A DNA stretch of 64,000 nucleotides from Rhodospirillaceae bacterium UBA3470 (GTDB lineage Bacteria > Pseudomonadota > Alphaproteobacteria > Rhodospirillales > Casp-alpha2). The translations under genes and the position numbers were made by a program. The stretch lies in the NCBI GenBank assembly GCA_002378125.1, contig DFRF01000041.1:1-64000 (forward strand), given 5' to 3'. This document shows positions 53,379-64,000 of this stretch, piece after piece. Under the pieces are notes generated by a model. It saw only the letters and a program-made list of their open reading frames with translations. It had not been told where the DNA came from and searched no databases. How positions within the stretch are numbered: the first letter of the stretch is position 1; every line of letters starts with the position of its first letter.

Positions 53379-54518
53379 TCAAAGATTGCGCTCCGATAGC
53401 GCTTGATAGAGGCCCGCCAGGAGCCGCGTCCGGGGAACAATGGAGGAAACGCTCAGGTATTCAGTCTTGGTGTGGACACCGTCGCCGCACACACCCAAGC
53501 CGTCCAAGGTTGGGATGCCCATAGCACCGGTTATATTGCCGTCGCTACCACCGCCATACTGTCCTTCCCCTAATTCCAGCCCAACGTCTCGGGCAATACG
53601 CTGGGCAACATTGAGCAAGTCCCGAGTAGCGTCGTTTGCCTGAAACAAAGGCCGGATCGGTCCTTGTTCAACCACCAGCCGGACATTCCGGTCGGGAGAA
53701 ATTAGGGCGCCCATGCGCCGCTGAATATCGTTGAAGGCTTCCGGTGTTGGCGCTATACACAATACTTCAGCGGAACAATGGGGTGTCACGACGTTGACAA
53801 AGGTTCCACCATGAACCTTCCCAACCCGGTAGGTCGTTTCCTGATCGATGTCGGAGTAGGCCTCAATCTGCGTAATTAGTTGTGCCATAACGGCAATGGC
53901 GCTGTGACCAGGCCCAACTGGCCGTCCTGCATGTGCAGGTTGACCGATGGTGCGCAGTTTATAGCGCAGTACGGAGTGACGACCGGTGACGAAGTTCTCC
54001 TTTCCTGGCTCTGGAACCAACACATACCGATGGGCACGGGCCTCGGTCTCAATAAATGGGCGCGAGAACGGACTGCCAATCTCCTCATCAGGAATGAACA
54101 TGAACGTCATTGGCCGGCGCGGCGTCACGCCCATTTTAAGCACATGGCGAAGTGCTTCGATAGCGATGTACATGCCACCCTTCATATCGAGCACGCCCGG
54201 ACCATAGAGTCGATCGCCATCACGGCTTACCGCTAGCTCCCCTTCTATCGTGCCGATATCATGCACCGTATCGAGATGACCGAGAACCAGAATGCCGGGC
54301 CCCTCTCCCCACGGGAAATGGGCGCGAACAATATCGCCAAATTGTGTGCCCCCATCATAACGCGTGATGACGGCCCCCAACTCGCCCATAACCGCTGCTG
54401 CTTCATCCATCATGCGGTTCACGGCGTCCGTATCATAACTGGGGCTCTCCATAGAAGCCCACCGGGCAATACCTGAGGCAATGGCCTCGCCATCAAATTC
54501 TATGTCCGAAATTGACAT
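53379..54518 (-). CDS. M20 family metallopeptidase (glutamate carboxypeptidase-like)
   Basis: A 379-residue di-zinc exopeptidase of the CPG2/ArgE/DapE class. Ligands lie in LVLGHLDTVHD, LYGPGVLDMKGGMY and FMFIPDEEIGSPFSRPFIE with the catalytic Glu; the dimerisation domain lies about 175-290; the final segment has GGGSDGNITGAMGIPTLDGL and GDGVHTKTEY. GHLDTVHDIGTIEGEL is typical of glutamate carboxypeptidases. No signal peptide is seen. The gene starts 7 bases after glnD on the same strand, so it probably rides on the glnD transcript. Confidence 0.9.
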   Translation of the reverse strand: MSISDIEFDGEAIASGIARWASMESPSYDTDAVNRMMDEAAAVMGELGAVITRYDGGTQFGDIVRAHFPWGEGPGILVLGHLDTVHDIGTIEGELAVSRDGDRLYGPGVLDMKGGMYIAIEALRHVLKMGVTPRRPMTFMFIPDEEIGSPFSRPFIETEARAHRYVLVPEPGKENFVTGRHSVLRYKLRTIGQPAHAGRPVGPGHSAIAVMAQLITQIEAYSDIDQETTYRVGKVHGGTFVNVVTPHCSAEVLCIAPTPEAFNDIQRRMGALISPDRNVRLVVEQGPIRPLFQANDATRDLLNVAQRIARDVGLELGEGQYGGGSDGNITGAMGIPTLDGLGVCGDGVHTKTEYLSVSSIVPRTRLLAGLYQALSERNL

Positions 54519-54525
54519 CGGGTAC

Positions 54526-57291
54526 TTATTCTGCCGCTACCGCAGACCCATCCACGGCAATAGCGTTCAGCAGGCTGGTGCGAATCGCGCTGATTTTGGT
54601 TTCACTCTCCATCTTCAGGCCAAACACATCTTTTACGTAAAAGACATCAACAACCCGCTCACCAAAGGTTGAGATGTGGGCGCTGGAAATCTGCAGCCCC
54701 CCGTCCGTCAGCGCTTGGGTCACGTCATACAGCAATCCCGGGCGGTCCCGACCGTTGATTTCGATGACCGTGAGAGTGTTCGACGCGTTGTTATCGATAA
54801 GTACGCGAGGCGGCACTGTGAACACTTCGGTCCGGCGGCGCATGGGACCGGCCGCACATTCGGCAAACTCCCGCGCCGGACGGACCTTCCCTTGGATGGC
54901 GTCGGCGATGCGCTTGCTGAGACGCTTCTGGTCCAACGACCGGGCCAACCCTCCCACATCGCCCAAAAGAATCGCGAAGGTGTCGAGGGCCATTCCGTTA
55001 GTAAGCGTGTTGATCTTAGCATCGACAATAGAGGCTTGGGACAGCGCCAGGGCACCGGCAATGTTGGCAAACAATCCGGGGTGGTCCGGCGCATAGACGG
55101 TGACCTCGCACACCCCCCGGTGAGGGTCGTCGCGAGCCTCGATAAGGAACGGTTCGTCCCGGGATTCAGCCGCGCGGATCACGTTCGCGTGCCGGACTAG
55201 GGTCTCCGTATTTACGCCCAGCCAATAAGCGGGCTGGCCCCGATCCAGGTGCGTTTCGATCTCGGCCCTAGGCCAATCCGCCAGACGGGCTCTCAGGTGG
55301 GCCTTGGCACGCTCAACCCGCTCCACCTGTCGCTCTTCGGGGGCGCCGCCACTCAAGACCTCCTGAGCCCGCCAGTAGAGTTCGCGCAGCAAACCAGCCT
55401 TCCAGTTATTCCAGACATTCGGTCCGACAGCCCGGATATCAGCGACCGTCAACACCAGCAACATGCGGAGCCGTTCCGGCGACTGCACCTGATCGCTGAA
55501 GTCAGCCACCGTCTTTGGGTCGTCGAGATCGCGCTTGAAGGCCAGATGGCTCATCAACAAGTGGTGTCGCACTAGCCAAGAGACTGTTTCCGTTTCCCAA
55601 TCGCTGAGGCCCAGGCGCGGACAAAGTTTGTCGGCCACTTCGGCGCCCAGCACCGAGTGATCGCCACCACGGCCCTTGGCTATATCGTGCAGCAAAACAG
55701 CGACGAACAGCGCCCGGCGCGACTGCACTTCCTTGACCACGTCACAAGAGACCGGGTGCTCTTCCTTGAGGCGGCCCGTGCAGATACCGTCTAGGATGTC
55801 GATGGCCCGGATGGTGTGTTCGTCCACTGTGTAGACATGGTACATGTCGTATTGCATCTGCGCTACGACCCGTCCGAAGTCGGGAATGAACCGGCCGAAC
55901 ACCCCGGTCTCGTTCAGCCACATGAGCGCCGTGCGCGGGTCCGGGCCAATCAGGATCTCCATGAACAGGCGGTTCGCCTCCGTGTTCTCGCGTAGGTCGC
56001 TGTCCACCAGCTTCAGGTTCTGCGACACCAGTCGCATGGCGCGGGGGTGAATATCCAGGTCATGATGCTGCGCCGCATGGAAGAGCTGCAGCATGCGGAC
56101 CGGGTTTTTCTTCATGTCCTGGGGGCCATCAATGGTGATCCGTCCGCCCTCAATACGAAAGCCCTCGATCTCCTTCTTGCCGAAACGGATGCCGCTCAGC
56201 CATGAGGGCGCGCGGCGCTTCTTGTACTGCTCTTCCAGGACCGCGCACAGAACCCGCGTCAAATCACCGACGTCCTTTGCGGTCAGAAAGTAGTGTTTCA
56301 TGAACCGTTCCACACCACGCGTGCCGGCGTGGTCCTTGTAGCCCATACGGCCGCCCAGTTCTTCCTGGACATTGAATGTCAGGCGCTCTTCCGGCCTAGC
56401 CGCCAAGTAATGCAGATGGCAGCGAACCGTCCAAAGAAAGTTTTCTGCCTTGGCAAAACTCTTTACGTCGGCTGCGGTCAGTACGCCGGCCTCCTCCAAG
56501 TCCTGGGCGCTAGCGGCTTGGTAGAGGTACTTAGCGATCCAAAACAAGGTTTGCAGATCGCGTAGGCCCCCCTTGCCCTCTTTCAAATTGGGCTCAAGGA
56601 CGTATCGGGTGTCGCCCATACGCCTGTGGCGCTCATCGCGCTCAGCCAGCTTCTCCTCGACAAACTTTGGTCCGCTGCCGACCACCAGTTCCTCGCGAAA
56701 TCGCGCCTGAAACTCGCGGAACAAGGCCTGGTTACCCCAGAGCCAGCGGGCGTCCAAAAGGCTGGTCCGAATGGTTAAATCGTCGCCTGCAAGCCGAATG
56801 GTTTCCTCAATAGAGCGCGTCGCATGGCCGACCTTGAGGCCCAAGTCCCAGAGCGAATAGAGCGTGTATTCCACGACCTGTTCCGAATGTGGCGTCAGCT
56901 TGTACGGCAACAAAAACATCAAATCGATGTCAGAGAACGGTGCCAACTCGCCGCGCCCATAGCCGCCCGTAGCGATCACCGCCATCTGCTCTCCAGTAGT
57001 TGGATTGGCGGCAGGGTAGATGCTGCTCAAGGCAAATTCGTGGATCAGGCGCACTACCTGATCCATCAGATACGCGTTTGCATGCGTGGTCTCAGGGCCG
57101 CCAGCTTCGACGTCTTCAAAGCGGCGACGCACCTCCTCCCAGCCGGTTCGATAGGCACGCTTAAAGATTTCGAGGACCTGGCCTTGGGTCTTCGGCGTGT
57201 ATCCAGACCACGCCACCAATTCTTCCAACTCAGCTTTCAAGGCTTTGCGGTCAATGATCTGGCGGGGCTCTCGAACACTCTCTTGCGGCAT
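54526..57291 (-). CDS. glnD: Protein-PII uridylyltransferase/uridylyl-removing enzyme
   Basis: A 921-residue bifunctional glutamine sensor that uridylylates PII at Tyr51 when glutamine is low and removes UMP when it is high. The nucleotidyltransferase site is GGYGRGELAPFSDIDLMFL (near residue 110), the HD hydrolase site is LLHDIAKGRGGDHS (near 530), and two ACT domains end the protein (CEVTVYAPDHPGLFANIAG near 727; VIEINGRDRPGLLYDVTQAL near 840). ATG 57291 begins MPQESVREPRQIIDRKAL; the upstream extension to 57429 is unlike the family. Its target glnB is 35 kb away in this window. Confidence 0.96.
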   Translation of the reverse strand: MPQESVREPRQIIDRKALKAELEELVAWSGYTPKTQGQVLEIFKRAYRTGWEEVRRRFEDVEAGGPETTHANAYLMDQVVRLIHEFALSSIYPAANPTTGEQMAVIATGGYGRGELAPFSDIDLMFLLPYKLTPHSEQVVEYTLYSLWDLGLKVGHATRSIEETIRLAGDDLTIRTSLLDARWLWGNQALFREFQARFREELVVGSGPKFVEEKLAERDERHRRMGDTRYVLEPNLKEGKGGLRDLQTLFWIAKYLYQAASAQDLEEAGVLTAADVKSFAKAENFLWTVRCHLHYLAARPEERLTFNVQEELGGRMGYKDHAGTRGVERFMKHYFLTAKDVGDLTRVLCAVLEEQYKKRRAPSWLSGIRFGKKEIEGFRIEGGRITIDGPQDMKKNPVRMLQLFHAAQHHDLDIHPRAMRLVSQNLKLVDSDLRENTEANRLFMEILIGPDPRTALMWLNETGVFGRFIPDFGRVVAQMQYDMYHVYTVDEHTIRAIDILDGICTGRLKEEHPVSCDVVKEVQSRRALFVAVLLHDIAKGRGGDHSVLGAEVADKLCPRLGLSDWETETVSWLVRHHLLMSHLAFKRDLDDPKTVADFSDQVQSPERLRMLLVLTVADIRAVGPNVWNNWKAGLLRELYWRAQEVLSGGAPEERQVERVERAKAHLRARLADWPRAEIETHLDRGQPAYWLGVNTETLVRHANVIRAAESRDEPFLIEARDDPHRGVCEVTVYAPDHPGLFANIAGALALSQASIVDAKINTLTNGMALDTFAILLGDVGGLARSLDQKRLSKRIADAIQGKVRPAREFAECAAGPMRRRTEVFTVPPRVLIDNNASNTLTVIEINGRDRPGLLYDVTQALTDGGLQISSAHISTFGERVVDVFYVKDVFGLKMESETKISAIRTSLLNAIAVDGSAVAAE

Positions 57292-57499
57292 GGCGGGCCG
57301 ATCTCCTGAGGTAGAGAAACTATAGTTCGTCAGGGCCGCCAAGCAAAGGTGAAACGAATCTTCAACAAACGTTTTGGTTACATCACAAATGCGCCTTACA
57401 TCCTTGGCGCATCTAATTGATATAACCATCCCAATGAAACTTAAATAGATCGTCGGGTTGAGCCTGTTTTTGCCGACAATCGGAATTACTTAATTAAGA

Positions 57500-60310
57500 T
57501 TATTCGTTTGTTTGATCATCCCGAAGCCGTTTTATTTCATATACAAAGTCAAGTGCGGTGCGTGGGGTCATATCGTCTGGGTTTATGCGGTCTACAGCCT
57601 GTTCGACGAGTGTAGGTCCTGTCTGTTCAGCGGCGGACGATGGCCCAGAAAGAGATTGGAATAAGGGTAAATCTGCCGCCAGATCACGCATGGCGGACAC
57701 TTGTTCATCGGCCTCCAAGGTTTTCAACACGGCCTCGGCTCGGTTCACGACCCCAGCCGGCAGCCCCGCCAATTTACCCACATGGATTCCGTAGGATCGA
57801 TCCGCCGCACCTGCAGCCACTTCATGCAGAAACACCACGTCGTCCTGCCATTCCTTCACTCGCATGGCGTGGCAACTGAGATGATCGAGACGGCCCGACA
57901 AGGCCGTCAATTCATGATAATGCGTGGCGAACAAAGCCCGGCAGCGGTTCTCTTCATGGAGGTGCTCGACCACCGCCCAGGCGATAGAGAGACCATCGTA
58001 AGTCGCCGTGCCGCGCCCAATTTCGTCAAGTATCACGAGCGCACGGGCCCCCGCCTGATTGAGAATGGTCGCGGTCTCAACCATTTCCACCATGAAGGTC
58101 GACCGCCCCTGGGCTAGATCGTCCGACGCGCCGACCCGGGAAAACAGCCGGTCAACCACCCCAATACGCGCCGCCGCCGCCGGCACGAAAAATCCGGCCT
58201 GAGCCATCACCGCGATCAGCGCATTTTGGCGCAAAAAGGTACTCTTGCCCGCCATGTTAGGTCCCGTCAGCAGCCACAACCTACCCTCATCTTCGATCCC
58301 GTTAGCGGGGTCCAGATGGCAATCGTTTGCGACAAATTGACCGTCGCCGCTCCGCTCCAGAGCCGCCTCCACCACAGGATGACGGCCGCCTTCGATGGTA
58401 AAGGCATAGCTGGCGTCCACGGACGGCCGCACATAGCGCCGCGTCACCGCCAACTCCGCCAACGCCGCCATCACATCGACATCAGCCAAGGCTTCGGCGG
58501 CCAGCGCCACCGGCTCGGCCTCCGCCATGACCTGCCTCACCAGGTCATCCATTAGGGAAATCTCCAAGGCCAAGGCCCGCTCCGCTGCCTTGAGGATGCG
58601 CCCCTCCAGTTCGGAAAGCTCCACCGTGGTAAACCGCATCGCATTGGCCATGGTCTGGCGGTGGATGTAGGGGCTATCCTCCCCTGCTGCCAGACCCTCC
58701 GCCTGCTTCGCAGGCAGCTCGATGAAATAACCAAGGACGTTGTTGTGTTTGATCTTCAGGCCGGCGCGGCCCGTGTCTTTGACATATTGGGCCTGCAATT
58801 GAGCGATTAATTTGCGGCTCTCGTCGCGGAGCGCCACCAGTTCGTCGAGATCCGCGTGATAGCCGGCGCGGATGAAGCCGCCATCGCGGGCCAGGAAAGG
58901 CAGTTCATCAGCCAGGGCATCGGCGAGCCGGGCAATCCGAACCTCGTGGCCGGCCAGGTCCGCTTGCGCATCAACGATATTCTTAGGCAAGGCCACCGCC
59001 GGGCTCTCGTCGATCTGCGCCGCCAATTCCATTGCAGCAACCAGGCCATCGCGGACGGCGGCCAAGTCGCGTGGCCCGCCCCGACCGACTGTCAAGCGTG
59101 ACAAGGCCCGGGCCACATCCGGCGCAGCACCCAGAACATCTCTCGCATCCGCTCGCATGCGACCATCATCGACGAAAAACTGAACCGCATCCAGGCGCTC
59201 AGCGATGGCCTCCGGGTCTGTCAGCGGCTGCGCGAGTCGTCGCCCCAGGGTGCGAGCTCCAGCGCCGGTGACGGTACGGTCGATGACGCTGAGCAGGCTG
59301 CCCTGGGCTTCACCTGACAAGGTCTGCGTGAGTTCCAGATTACGCCGGGTGGCGGCGTCAATCTCCATGATTGCACCGGCCGTGAAACGGACGGGCGGCG
59401 AAATACGCGGCAATTTGCCTTTCTGCGTGAGCGCCACGTAATCGACCACGCCCCCCGCGGCGGCGATCTCGGCGCGGCTGAAATCGCCGAAGGCGTCCAG
59501 GGCTGCTACGCCATACACTGCCTCCAAACGTTTGCGGCCCAATGCGGAGTCGAAGCGCACCGCCGGCAATGGTGTCAGCCGTTCAGCCCAGGCCCCAACC
59601 AAGCCCTCGAAGGCAGGCTTCTCTAGCACCGTGTCGGCGACCAAGAGCTCACCTGGGTCTATCCGGGCCAGTGCAGCGTCTACATCGAGGGCTTCTAGGG
59701 GCTGGGTCATAAGCGCGCCCGTGGAGACATCGATCCAGGCCAAACCGAACGCTCTCTGGGTCTGCGCGATGGCGGCTAGGTAGTTGTGGCGGCGCGCATC
59801 CAGCAACGTGTCCTCAGTCAGCGTTCCTGGGGTGACAACGCGCACCACATCACGCCGCACAACGGCCTTCGCGCCGCGCTTCTTAGCCTCCACAGGGGCC
59901 TCCGTCTGCTCGCAGATGGCGACCCGGAAGCCGTGTCGAATGAGACGGTTAAGGTAGGCCTCGTGACTATGCACGGGCACGCCGCACATGGGAATGTCCT
60001 CGCCCTGGTGCTTGCCGCGTTTGGTCAACGCGATGTCCAGCGCCGCTGCCGCTTTCACGGCGTCTTCGAAGAACAGTTCGTAGAAATCGCCCATGCGATA
60101 GAACAAGAGGCTGTCCGGGTGATCGGCTTTGATGCCCAGAAACTGCGCCATCATGGGCGTGACGCCGCCCTTCGCAATTTTAGATGGCGGTGGTGGCGTT
60201 ATGAATTGGCCCTTACCATCCGATTCTTGTTCCTTGCCGGACACGGGTCCCACTGCCGGTGCGGCAACTTCGGCGGCGGTAGCGGGCTTTTCGAAAATGG
60301 GCGATGGCAT
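57500..60310 (-). CDS. mutS: DNA mismatch repair protein MutS
   Basis: A 936-residue mismatch sensor. The mismatch-contacting Phe76 and Glu78 are in [11 protein letters not shown]; the clamp and lever domains follow; the ATPase has Walker [21 protein letters not shown] (near 678) and [17 protein letters not shown] with the D-loop. The first 50 residues form a Pro/Ala-rich polar extension before the conserved [19 protein letters not shown]. The ATG at 60310 is the nearest upstream of that region; a start at 60556 would overlap the maeB gene. It is divergent from maeB, with 154 bases shared. Confidence 0.95.
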   Translation of the reverse strand: MPSPIFEKPATAAEVAAPAVGPVSGKEQESDGKGQFITPPPPSKIAKGGVTPMMAQFLGIKADHPDSLLFYRMGDFYELFFEDAVKAAAALDIALTKRGKHQGEDIPMCGVPVHSHEAYLNRLIRHGFRVAICEQTEAPVEAKKRGAKAVVRRDVVRVVTPGTLTEDTLLDARRHNYLAAIAQTQRAFGLAWIDVSTGALMTQPLEALDVDAALARIDPGELLVADTVLEKPAFEGLVGAWAERLTPLPAVRFDSALGRKRLEAVYGVAALDAFGDFSRAEIAAAGGVVDYVALTQKGKLPRISPPVRFTAGAIMEIDAATRRNLELTQTLSGEAQGSLLSVIDRTVTGAGARTLGRRLAQPLTDPEAIAERLDAVQFFVDDGRMRADARDVLGAAPDVARALSRLTVGRGGPRDLAAVRDGLVAAMELAAQIDESPAVALPKNIVDAQADLAGHEVRIARLADALADELPFLARDGGFIRAGYHADLDELVALRDESRKLIAQLQAQYVKDTGRAGLKIKHNNVLGYFIELPAKQAEGLAAGEDSPYIHRQTMANAMRFTTVELSELEGRILKAAERALALEISLMDDLVRQVMAEAEPVALAAEALADVDVMAALAELAVTRRYVRPSVDASYAFTIEGGRHPVVEAALERSGDGQFVANDCHLDPANGIEDEGRLWLLTGPNMAGKSTFLRQNALIAVMAQAGFFVPAAAARIGVVDRLFSRVGASDDLAQGRSTFMVEMVETATILNQAGARALVILDEIGRGTATYDGLSIAWAVVEHLHEENRCRALFATHYHELTALSGRLDHLSCHAMRVKEWQDDVVFLHEVAAGAADRSYGIHVGKLAGLPAGVVNRAEAVLKTLEADEQVSAMRDLAADLPLFQSLSGPSSAAEQTGPTLVEQAVDRINPDDMTPRTALDFVYEIKRLRDDQTNE

Positions 60311-60464
60311 GGGCGACTGCTCGGATTTGGTGCGGAACAATGGCGCTTTACACGCCGCAGGGCTTTGGCACAATGACCTTAACAGTCTTGGCTTGGTGGT
60401 GAAAGAAACGCGAGAGCACCGATCGTGTGGACACGATAAAATCTCTTGGGGCAGATTGAACATC

Positions 60465-62726
60465 ATGGACGAACAAGCGAACAAGCTCCTGGGCCAAGAG
60501 GCGCTACGCATGCACGCCAAGGGCCGTCCGGGCAAACTGGAGGTCCACGCGACCAAACCATTAACAACGCAGCGGGACCTGACATTAGCCTACTCACCCG
60601 GTGTCGCCGCGCCCTGCCTGGAAATCCACCACGACGCCGATCTGGCTTACGACTACACGGCCGTGGGCAACATCGTCGCCATCGTGTCAAACGGCACGGC
60701 CGTTTTGGGCCTTGGCAATATCGGGGCGCTGGCCGCAAAGCCGGTGATGGAAGGCAAGTCTGTCTTGTTTAAGCGTTTCGCCGACGTGGACGGCTTCAAC
60801 GTCGAGGTGCATTCTGAGGACGTTGACGAGGTGGTTGAGACCGTAAAGCGGTTCGGCCCCAGCTTTGGCGGCATCAATCTCGAAGACATTAAGGCACCCG
60901 AATGCTTCATCATCGAACAGCGCCTGCGCGAAGAGCTGAACATTCCGGTCTTTCATGACGACCAGCACGGTACCGCCATCATCACGGCCGCCGGCCTGAT
61001 CAACGCGCTGGAACTCACGGGCCGCAAGATCGATCGTTTCAAGATGGTGATTAACGGTGCCGGATCCGCATCCATCGCCTGCGCAGAGCTTTTCATCAAC
61101 ATGGGAATGCCGCGAAAGAACATCATCATGTGCGATTCCAAGGGTGTAATCTACAAGGGCCGCAAGGAGGGTATAAACCAGTGGAAGTCAGCCTACGCCT
61201 CCTCCACGCCGACCCGCACCCTGGAGGAGGCCCTGAAGGGCGCCGACTGCTTCATCGGGCTCTCGGTCGCCGGTGCCGTTACCCCGGATATGGCGCTCTC
61301 CATGGCCGCCCAACCCTTGATCTTCGCAATGGCTAACCCGAATCCGGAGATCACTCCCGAAGACGTGCGCGCCGTGCGCGATGATGCCATTATCGCCACG
61401 GGCCGGTCAGATTATCCAAACCAAATCAACAATGTCTTGGGTTTCCCTTATATTTTCCGCGGCGCGCTGGATGTGCGGGCATCGACCATCAACGATGAAA
61501 TGAAGATCGCCGCCGCACAGGCCCTGGCGGAACTCGCCCGCGAGGACGTACCCGACGAGGTAGACGCCGCTTACGCCGGCTCGCGCCTTCGCTATGGGCC
61601 CGATTATCTGATCCCTGCACCCTTCGATCCGCGCCTGATCATCGCCGTGCCAAAGGCCGTAGCTCAAGCCGCCATGGACTCCGGCGTCGCCCAGCGGCCG
61701 ATTATCGACATGGGCGCTTATGAGGTCGAATTATCGTCGCGCCTCAACCCAACGGCAGGTTCCTTGCACGGGATTTTCGAGGGCCTGCGGGCCAACCCTA
61801 GGCGAGTGGTCTTTGCCGAAGGGGAAGAAGAGAAAAGCATCCGCGCCGCTTATGCCTTCCTGAACGGCGGGTTCGGTACGCCCGTGCTGGTCGGCCGGGA
61901 AGAGCGGATCAAGGATGCTTTGGATCGCTTGGGCCTGCCAGCCTCCAACGACATCGAGATCACCAATTCAAAGCTCAGTCCAGACACGCAAACCTACATG
62001 GATATGCTCTACGAACGTATGCAGCGCCGCGGCTATCTGGAGCGCGACTGCGAACGCCTGGTGAAACGCGACCGCAATCTGTTCGGCGCACTGATGGTGG
62101 AAGCCGGCGACGCCGATGTCCTGGTCACGGGCTTGACCCGCAATTACCACCGCGCGCTGCAACAGATCATGCATGTCCTTGAGGTCGCTCCAAAACGTCA
62201 TGCCTTCGGGTTGTCACTGGTCATGTCGCGTGGGCAGACCTTGTTTGTCGCTGACACTGCCGTGCACGAAGTCCTGTCCGCCGAACAGATAGCCGACATC
62301 GCCGAACAGACATCGGAGGTGGCCCGCAGCCTAGGCCATAGCCCGCGTATCGCCTTGATCTCTTACTCTAACTTTGGCCACCCGGAACTGGCCCGTGCGG
62401 AGGTGGTCCGTGACGCAGTGAAGCTGTTGGAGAAGCGAAACGTGAGCTTCGAATACGAGGGCGAAATGACCGTCGAGGTCGCACTCAACGAAGAGGTCAT
62501 GAAGAATTATCCGTTCTGCCGGCTCACGGGTCCCGCCAATATTCTGATCATGCCGAGCCTGCACACCTCCCAGGTTTCCACCCAGTTATTGAAAGAACTA
62601 GGTGGCGGCACCGTGCTAGGCCCCGTACTTATGGGCCTCAGCAAGCCCGCGCAAATTGTGCCCATGGGGACGACGGTATCAGACATGGTCAACATGGCGG
62701 CCTTGGCAGCCCAGTCTGCGGACTAA
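60465..62726 (+). CDS. maeB: NADP-dependent malic enzyme with phosphotransacetylase-like domain
   Basis: A 753-residue two-domain enzyme that oxidatively decarboxylates malate to pyruvate. Residues 1-430 are the malic enzyme: [34 protein letters not shown] with the catalytic Lys, [20 protein letters not shown] and the nucleotide-binding [13 protein letters not shown] (usually GAGAAAIA). Residues about 430-753 resemble phosphotransacetylase ([35 protein letters not shown] end), a regulatory rather than catalytic domain in MaeB proteins. The ATG at 60465 begins [17 protein letters not shown]. It ends 3 bases from the convergent sulfatase. Confidence 0.94.
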   Translation: MDEQANKLLGQEALRMHAKGRPGKLEVHATKPLTTQRDLTLAYSPGVAAPCLEIHHDADLAYDYTAVGNIVAIVSNGTAVLGLGNIGALAAKPVMEGKSVLFKRFADVDGFNVEVHSEDVDEVVETVKRFGPSFGGINLEDIKAPECFIIEQRLREELNIPVFHDDQHGTAIITAAGLINALELTGRKIDRFKMVINGAGSASIACAELFINMGMPRKNIIMCDSKGVIYKGRKEGINQWKSAYASSTPTRTLEEALKGADCFIGLSVAGAVTPDMALSMAAQPLIFAMANPNPEITPEDVRAVRDDAIIATGRSDYPNQINNVLGFPYIFRGALDVRASTINDEMKIAAAQALAELAREDVPDEVDAAYAGSRLRYGPDYLIPAPFDPRLIIAVPKAVAQAAMDSGVAQRPIIDMGAYEVELSSRLNPTAGSLHGIFEGLRANPRRVVFAEGEEEKSIRAAYAFLNGGFGTPVLVGREERIKDALDRLGLPASNDIEITNSKLSPDTQTYMDMLYERMQRRGYLERDCERLVKRDRNLFGALMVEAGDADVLVTGLTRNYHRALQQIMHVLEVAPKRHAFGLSLVMSRGQTLFVADTAVHEVLSAEQIADIAEQTSEVARSLGHSPRIALISYSNFGHPELARAEVVRDAVKLLEKRNVSFEYEGEMTVEVALNEEVMKNYPFCRLTGPANILIMPSLHTSQVSTQLLKELGGGTVLGPVLMGLSKPAQIVPMGTTVSDMVNMAALAAQSAD

Positions 62727-62729
62727 CGC

Positions 62730-64000
62730 TTAGACGGGTGCAACCTTCTCCAAGGGCACATCTCGCCCAGCGGGCAGGTTGGTGATTAGGTCGTCCAGCA
62801 GGTCTGCTTTGATTCCCTGGCGGGCCGGGTCCGCCCAGAGGTTCGTCCACTGTTTGGGGTCATCGGCAAGGTTGTAAAGCTCTCCTTCGGTGCCATCGTA
62901 GAAGTTGGTCGCGCCGTAGCGCGTCAGCACCCAGCCATCACGGTAAAGGGTCTGAAGCTCCACCGTATTGCCGTCCCAGGTATCGTACCACTCGGTAATC
63001 GTCCGTTCGCGACCCCCCTCGCCGTTGGCTTGCGGAAACGGAGCGCCCTGCATCCAGACCGGCATAGGAAGGCCAGCGGCCACACAAATGGTTGGGGCAA
63101 TATCCACATGTCCGACCGGTTCGGCGACGGCTGCTGAGACGATGCCCCGAGCCGGTGCCGGCCGCCAGATCAAGGGAACATGCATGAGTGCCTCAATGTG
63201 ATATGGTCCCTTGAACAGCATGCCAAAGTCGCCCTGGAACTCGCCGTGATCTGTGGTGAAGATGATCTCTGTGTCCGCGTCCCAGCCCCGGTCCTTGACG
63301 TACGCAAGCACCTGACCAATGGCCTCGTCGATGAGCTCATTCTCGGCGTGAACCATGGCGTTGACCTCGCGGATGCGGTCCGCGGTTGTCTCGGCGGGAA
63401 CGAAAGTGGGCGGAACCTCAAACGCGAATTGGGCCTCGCCTGTGTACCACTGGATCCAATGGCGCGGCTTTTCGGCTAAGACCTCCAGACACTTCTCCGG
63501 CGAACCAGGATAGCTATCGGGCACCGGTAAATCCCGCCAATCGAAACGTTGGGCCGCTTCGCGCGGCGGGTCCCAAGGGTGGTGCGGATCGGGGAAGCTC
63601 ATCCAACAGAACCAGTCCGCGTCATCAACCAATCCGTCCAGCCATTCAATAGTCCGACTGGCCGTCCAATGGGTGTGGTAGAGCGCAATGGGAATGGGAT
63701 TATCGGCAACCTGCGGCGCGCCAGTTTCCGTCCATCCTCGATTCGACGGCGCGCCGGCGACGGCGTATTCATGAAAACCCTCGACAAATTCGGGATGGTT
63801 CTCGGCCAGCCATTTGGGATAGTGAAACAGGGATCGCCCGGCCCGGCCCGTGTGACCACAAAGCTCCATGTGATCGAACCCCCGGTACGGCCCTGTTGTC
63901 TCCTCGGTCGCCGCCATATTCTCGAAAAAGGTTTTGCCTGCATGCGGATCCAGATGGGCCTTGCCGATCAGTGCCGTCTTGTAACCTGCGTCCTGGAGGA
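62730..64000 (-). CDS. Sulfatase / alkaline-phosphatase-superfamily hydrolase (partial)
   Basis: The window edge cuts this gene: the frame runs open through 64000, so the N-terminus with the formylglycine site (C/S-x-P-x-R) is not visible. Visible sulfatase features are LQDAGYKTALIGKAHLDPH (the GK-H motif), DWFCWMSFPDPHHPWDPP, the metal motif in FTTDHGEFQGDFGM and LYNLADDPKQWTNLW at the C-terminus. Members hydrolyse sulfate esters, occasionally phosphonates or phosphate esters. The ATG at 63917 is internal, not the start. A choline-sulfatase-like or arylsulfatase substrate cannot be decided. Confidence 0.9.
   Translation of the reverse strand, partial: LQDAGYKTALIGKAHLDPHAGKTFFENMAATEETTGPYRGFDHMELCGHTGRAGRSLFHYPKWLAENHPEFVEGFHEYAVAGAPSNRGWTETGAPQVADNPIPIALYHTHWTASRTIEWLDGLVDDADWFCWMSFPDPHHPWDPPREAAQRFDWRDLPVPDSYPGSPEKCLEVLAEKPRHWIQWYTGEAQFAFEVPPTFVPAETTADRIREVNAMVHAENELIDEAIGQVLAYVKDRGWDADTEIIFTTDHGEFQGDFGMLFKGPYHIEALMHVPLIWRPAPARGIVSAAVAEPVGHVDIAPTICVAAGLPMPVWMQGAPFPQANGEGGRERTITEWYDTWDGNTVELQTLYRDGWVLTRYGATNFYDGTEGELYNLADDPKQWTNLWADPARQGIKADLLDDLITNLPAGRDVPLEKVAPV

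Overview
The window reads as chromosomal DNA of an alphaproteobacterium, most likely a Rhodospirillales-type lineage. The evidence is the gene content: an FzlA-type cell-division protein, a glnB-glnA pair plus glnD, the dapD-dapE-(membrane protein)-truA-fmt-def block, tadA divergent from rluB-rsmD, a two-domain malic enzyme, and high-GC third codon positions. This is inference from gene families and synteny, not a measured phylogeny. No rRNA, tRNA, CRISPR array, transposase or phage gene was recognised.

Layout. 1-4.3 kb: tail of an ABC permease, an Asp/Glu/hydantoin racemase, a broken GFA gene, fzlA, the msrPQ methionine sulfoxide reductase pair and a small zinc-finger protein. 4.6-16.9 kb: polA, an orphan ABC ATPase coupled to a lipoprotein hydrolase and an FAD amine oxidase, tadA, rluB-rsmD, an unknown secreted protein and parE. 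17-20 kb: a decayed YciA thioesterase, then glnA and glnB read from a candidate sigma-54 promoter. 20-27 kb: RraA-like protein, luciferase-like monooxygenase, two aminotransferases and an acetolactate-synthase-like TPP enzyme. 27-38 kb: a HAD nucleotidase, iron alcohol dehydrogenase plus S-formylglutathione hydrolase, DUF1826 behind a Zur-like palindrome, glyoxalase II, and a DctPQM TRAP transporter divergent from a YihU-like sulfolactaldehyde reductase and its GntR regulator. 38-46 kb: dapDE, truA, fmt, def, GMC oxidoreductase. 46-54 kb: DegP-like protease, gamma-glutamyltransferase, class II aldolase, TPR glycosyltransferase, a protease-fold protein that has lost its catalytic triad, AlkB and an M20 peptidase. 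54-64 kb: glnD, mutS, maeB and a sulfatase cut by the window edge.

How genes work together. GlnB (Tyr51), GlnA (an adenylylatable Tyr near residue 402) and GlnD form the nitrogen-sensing loop. MsrP and MsrQ form the periplasmic methionine-repair pair. Def, Fmt and TruA serve translation. The TRAP transporter, YihU-like reductase and GntR regulator share a divergent promoter with two palindromes and look like one catabolic cassette, probably for a small organosulfonate such as 2,3-dihydroxypropanesulfonate.

A second theme is gene decay. Recognisable remnants (GFA, a VOC/glyoxalase protein, YciA, a possible metal-binding periplasmic protein and several unnamed coding-like stretches) lie in gaps of 300-600 bases, so the lineage seems to be losing genes while keeping the housekeeping core.
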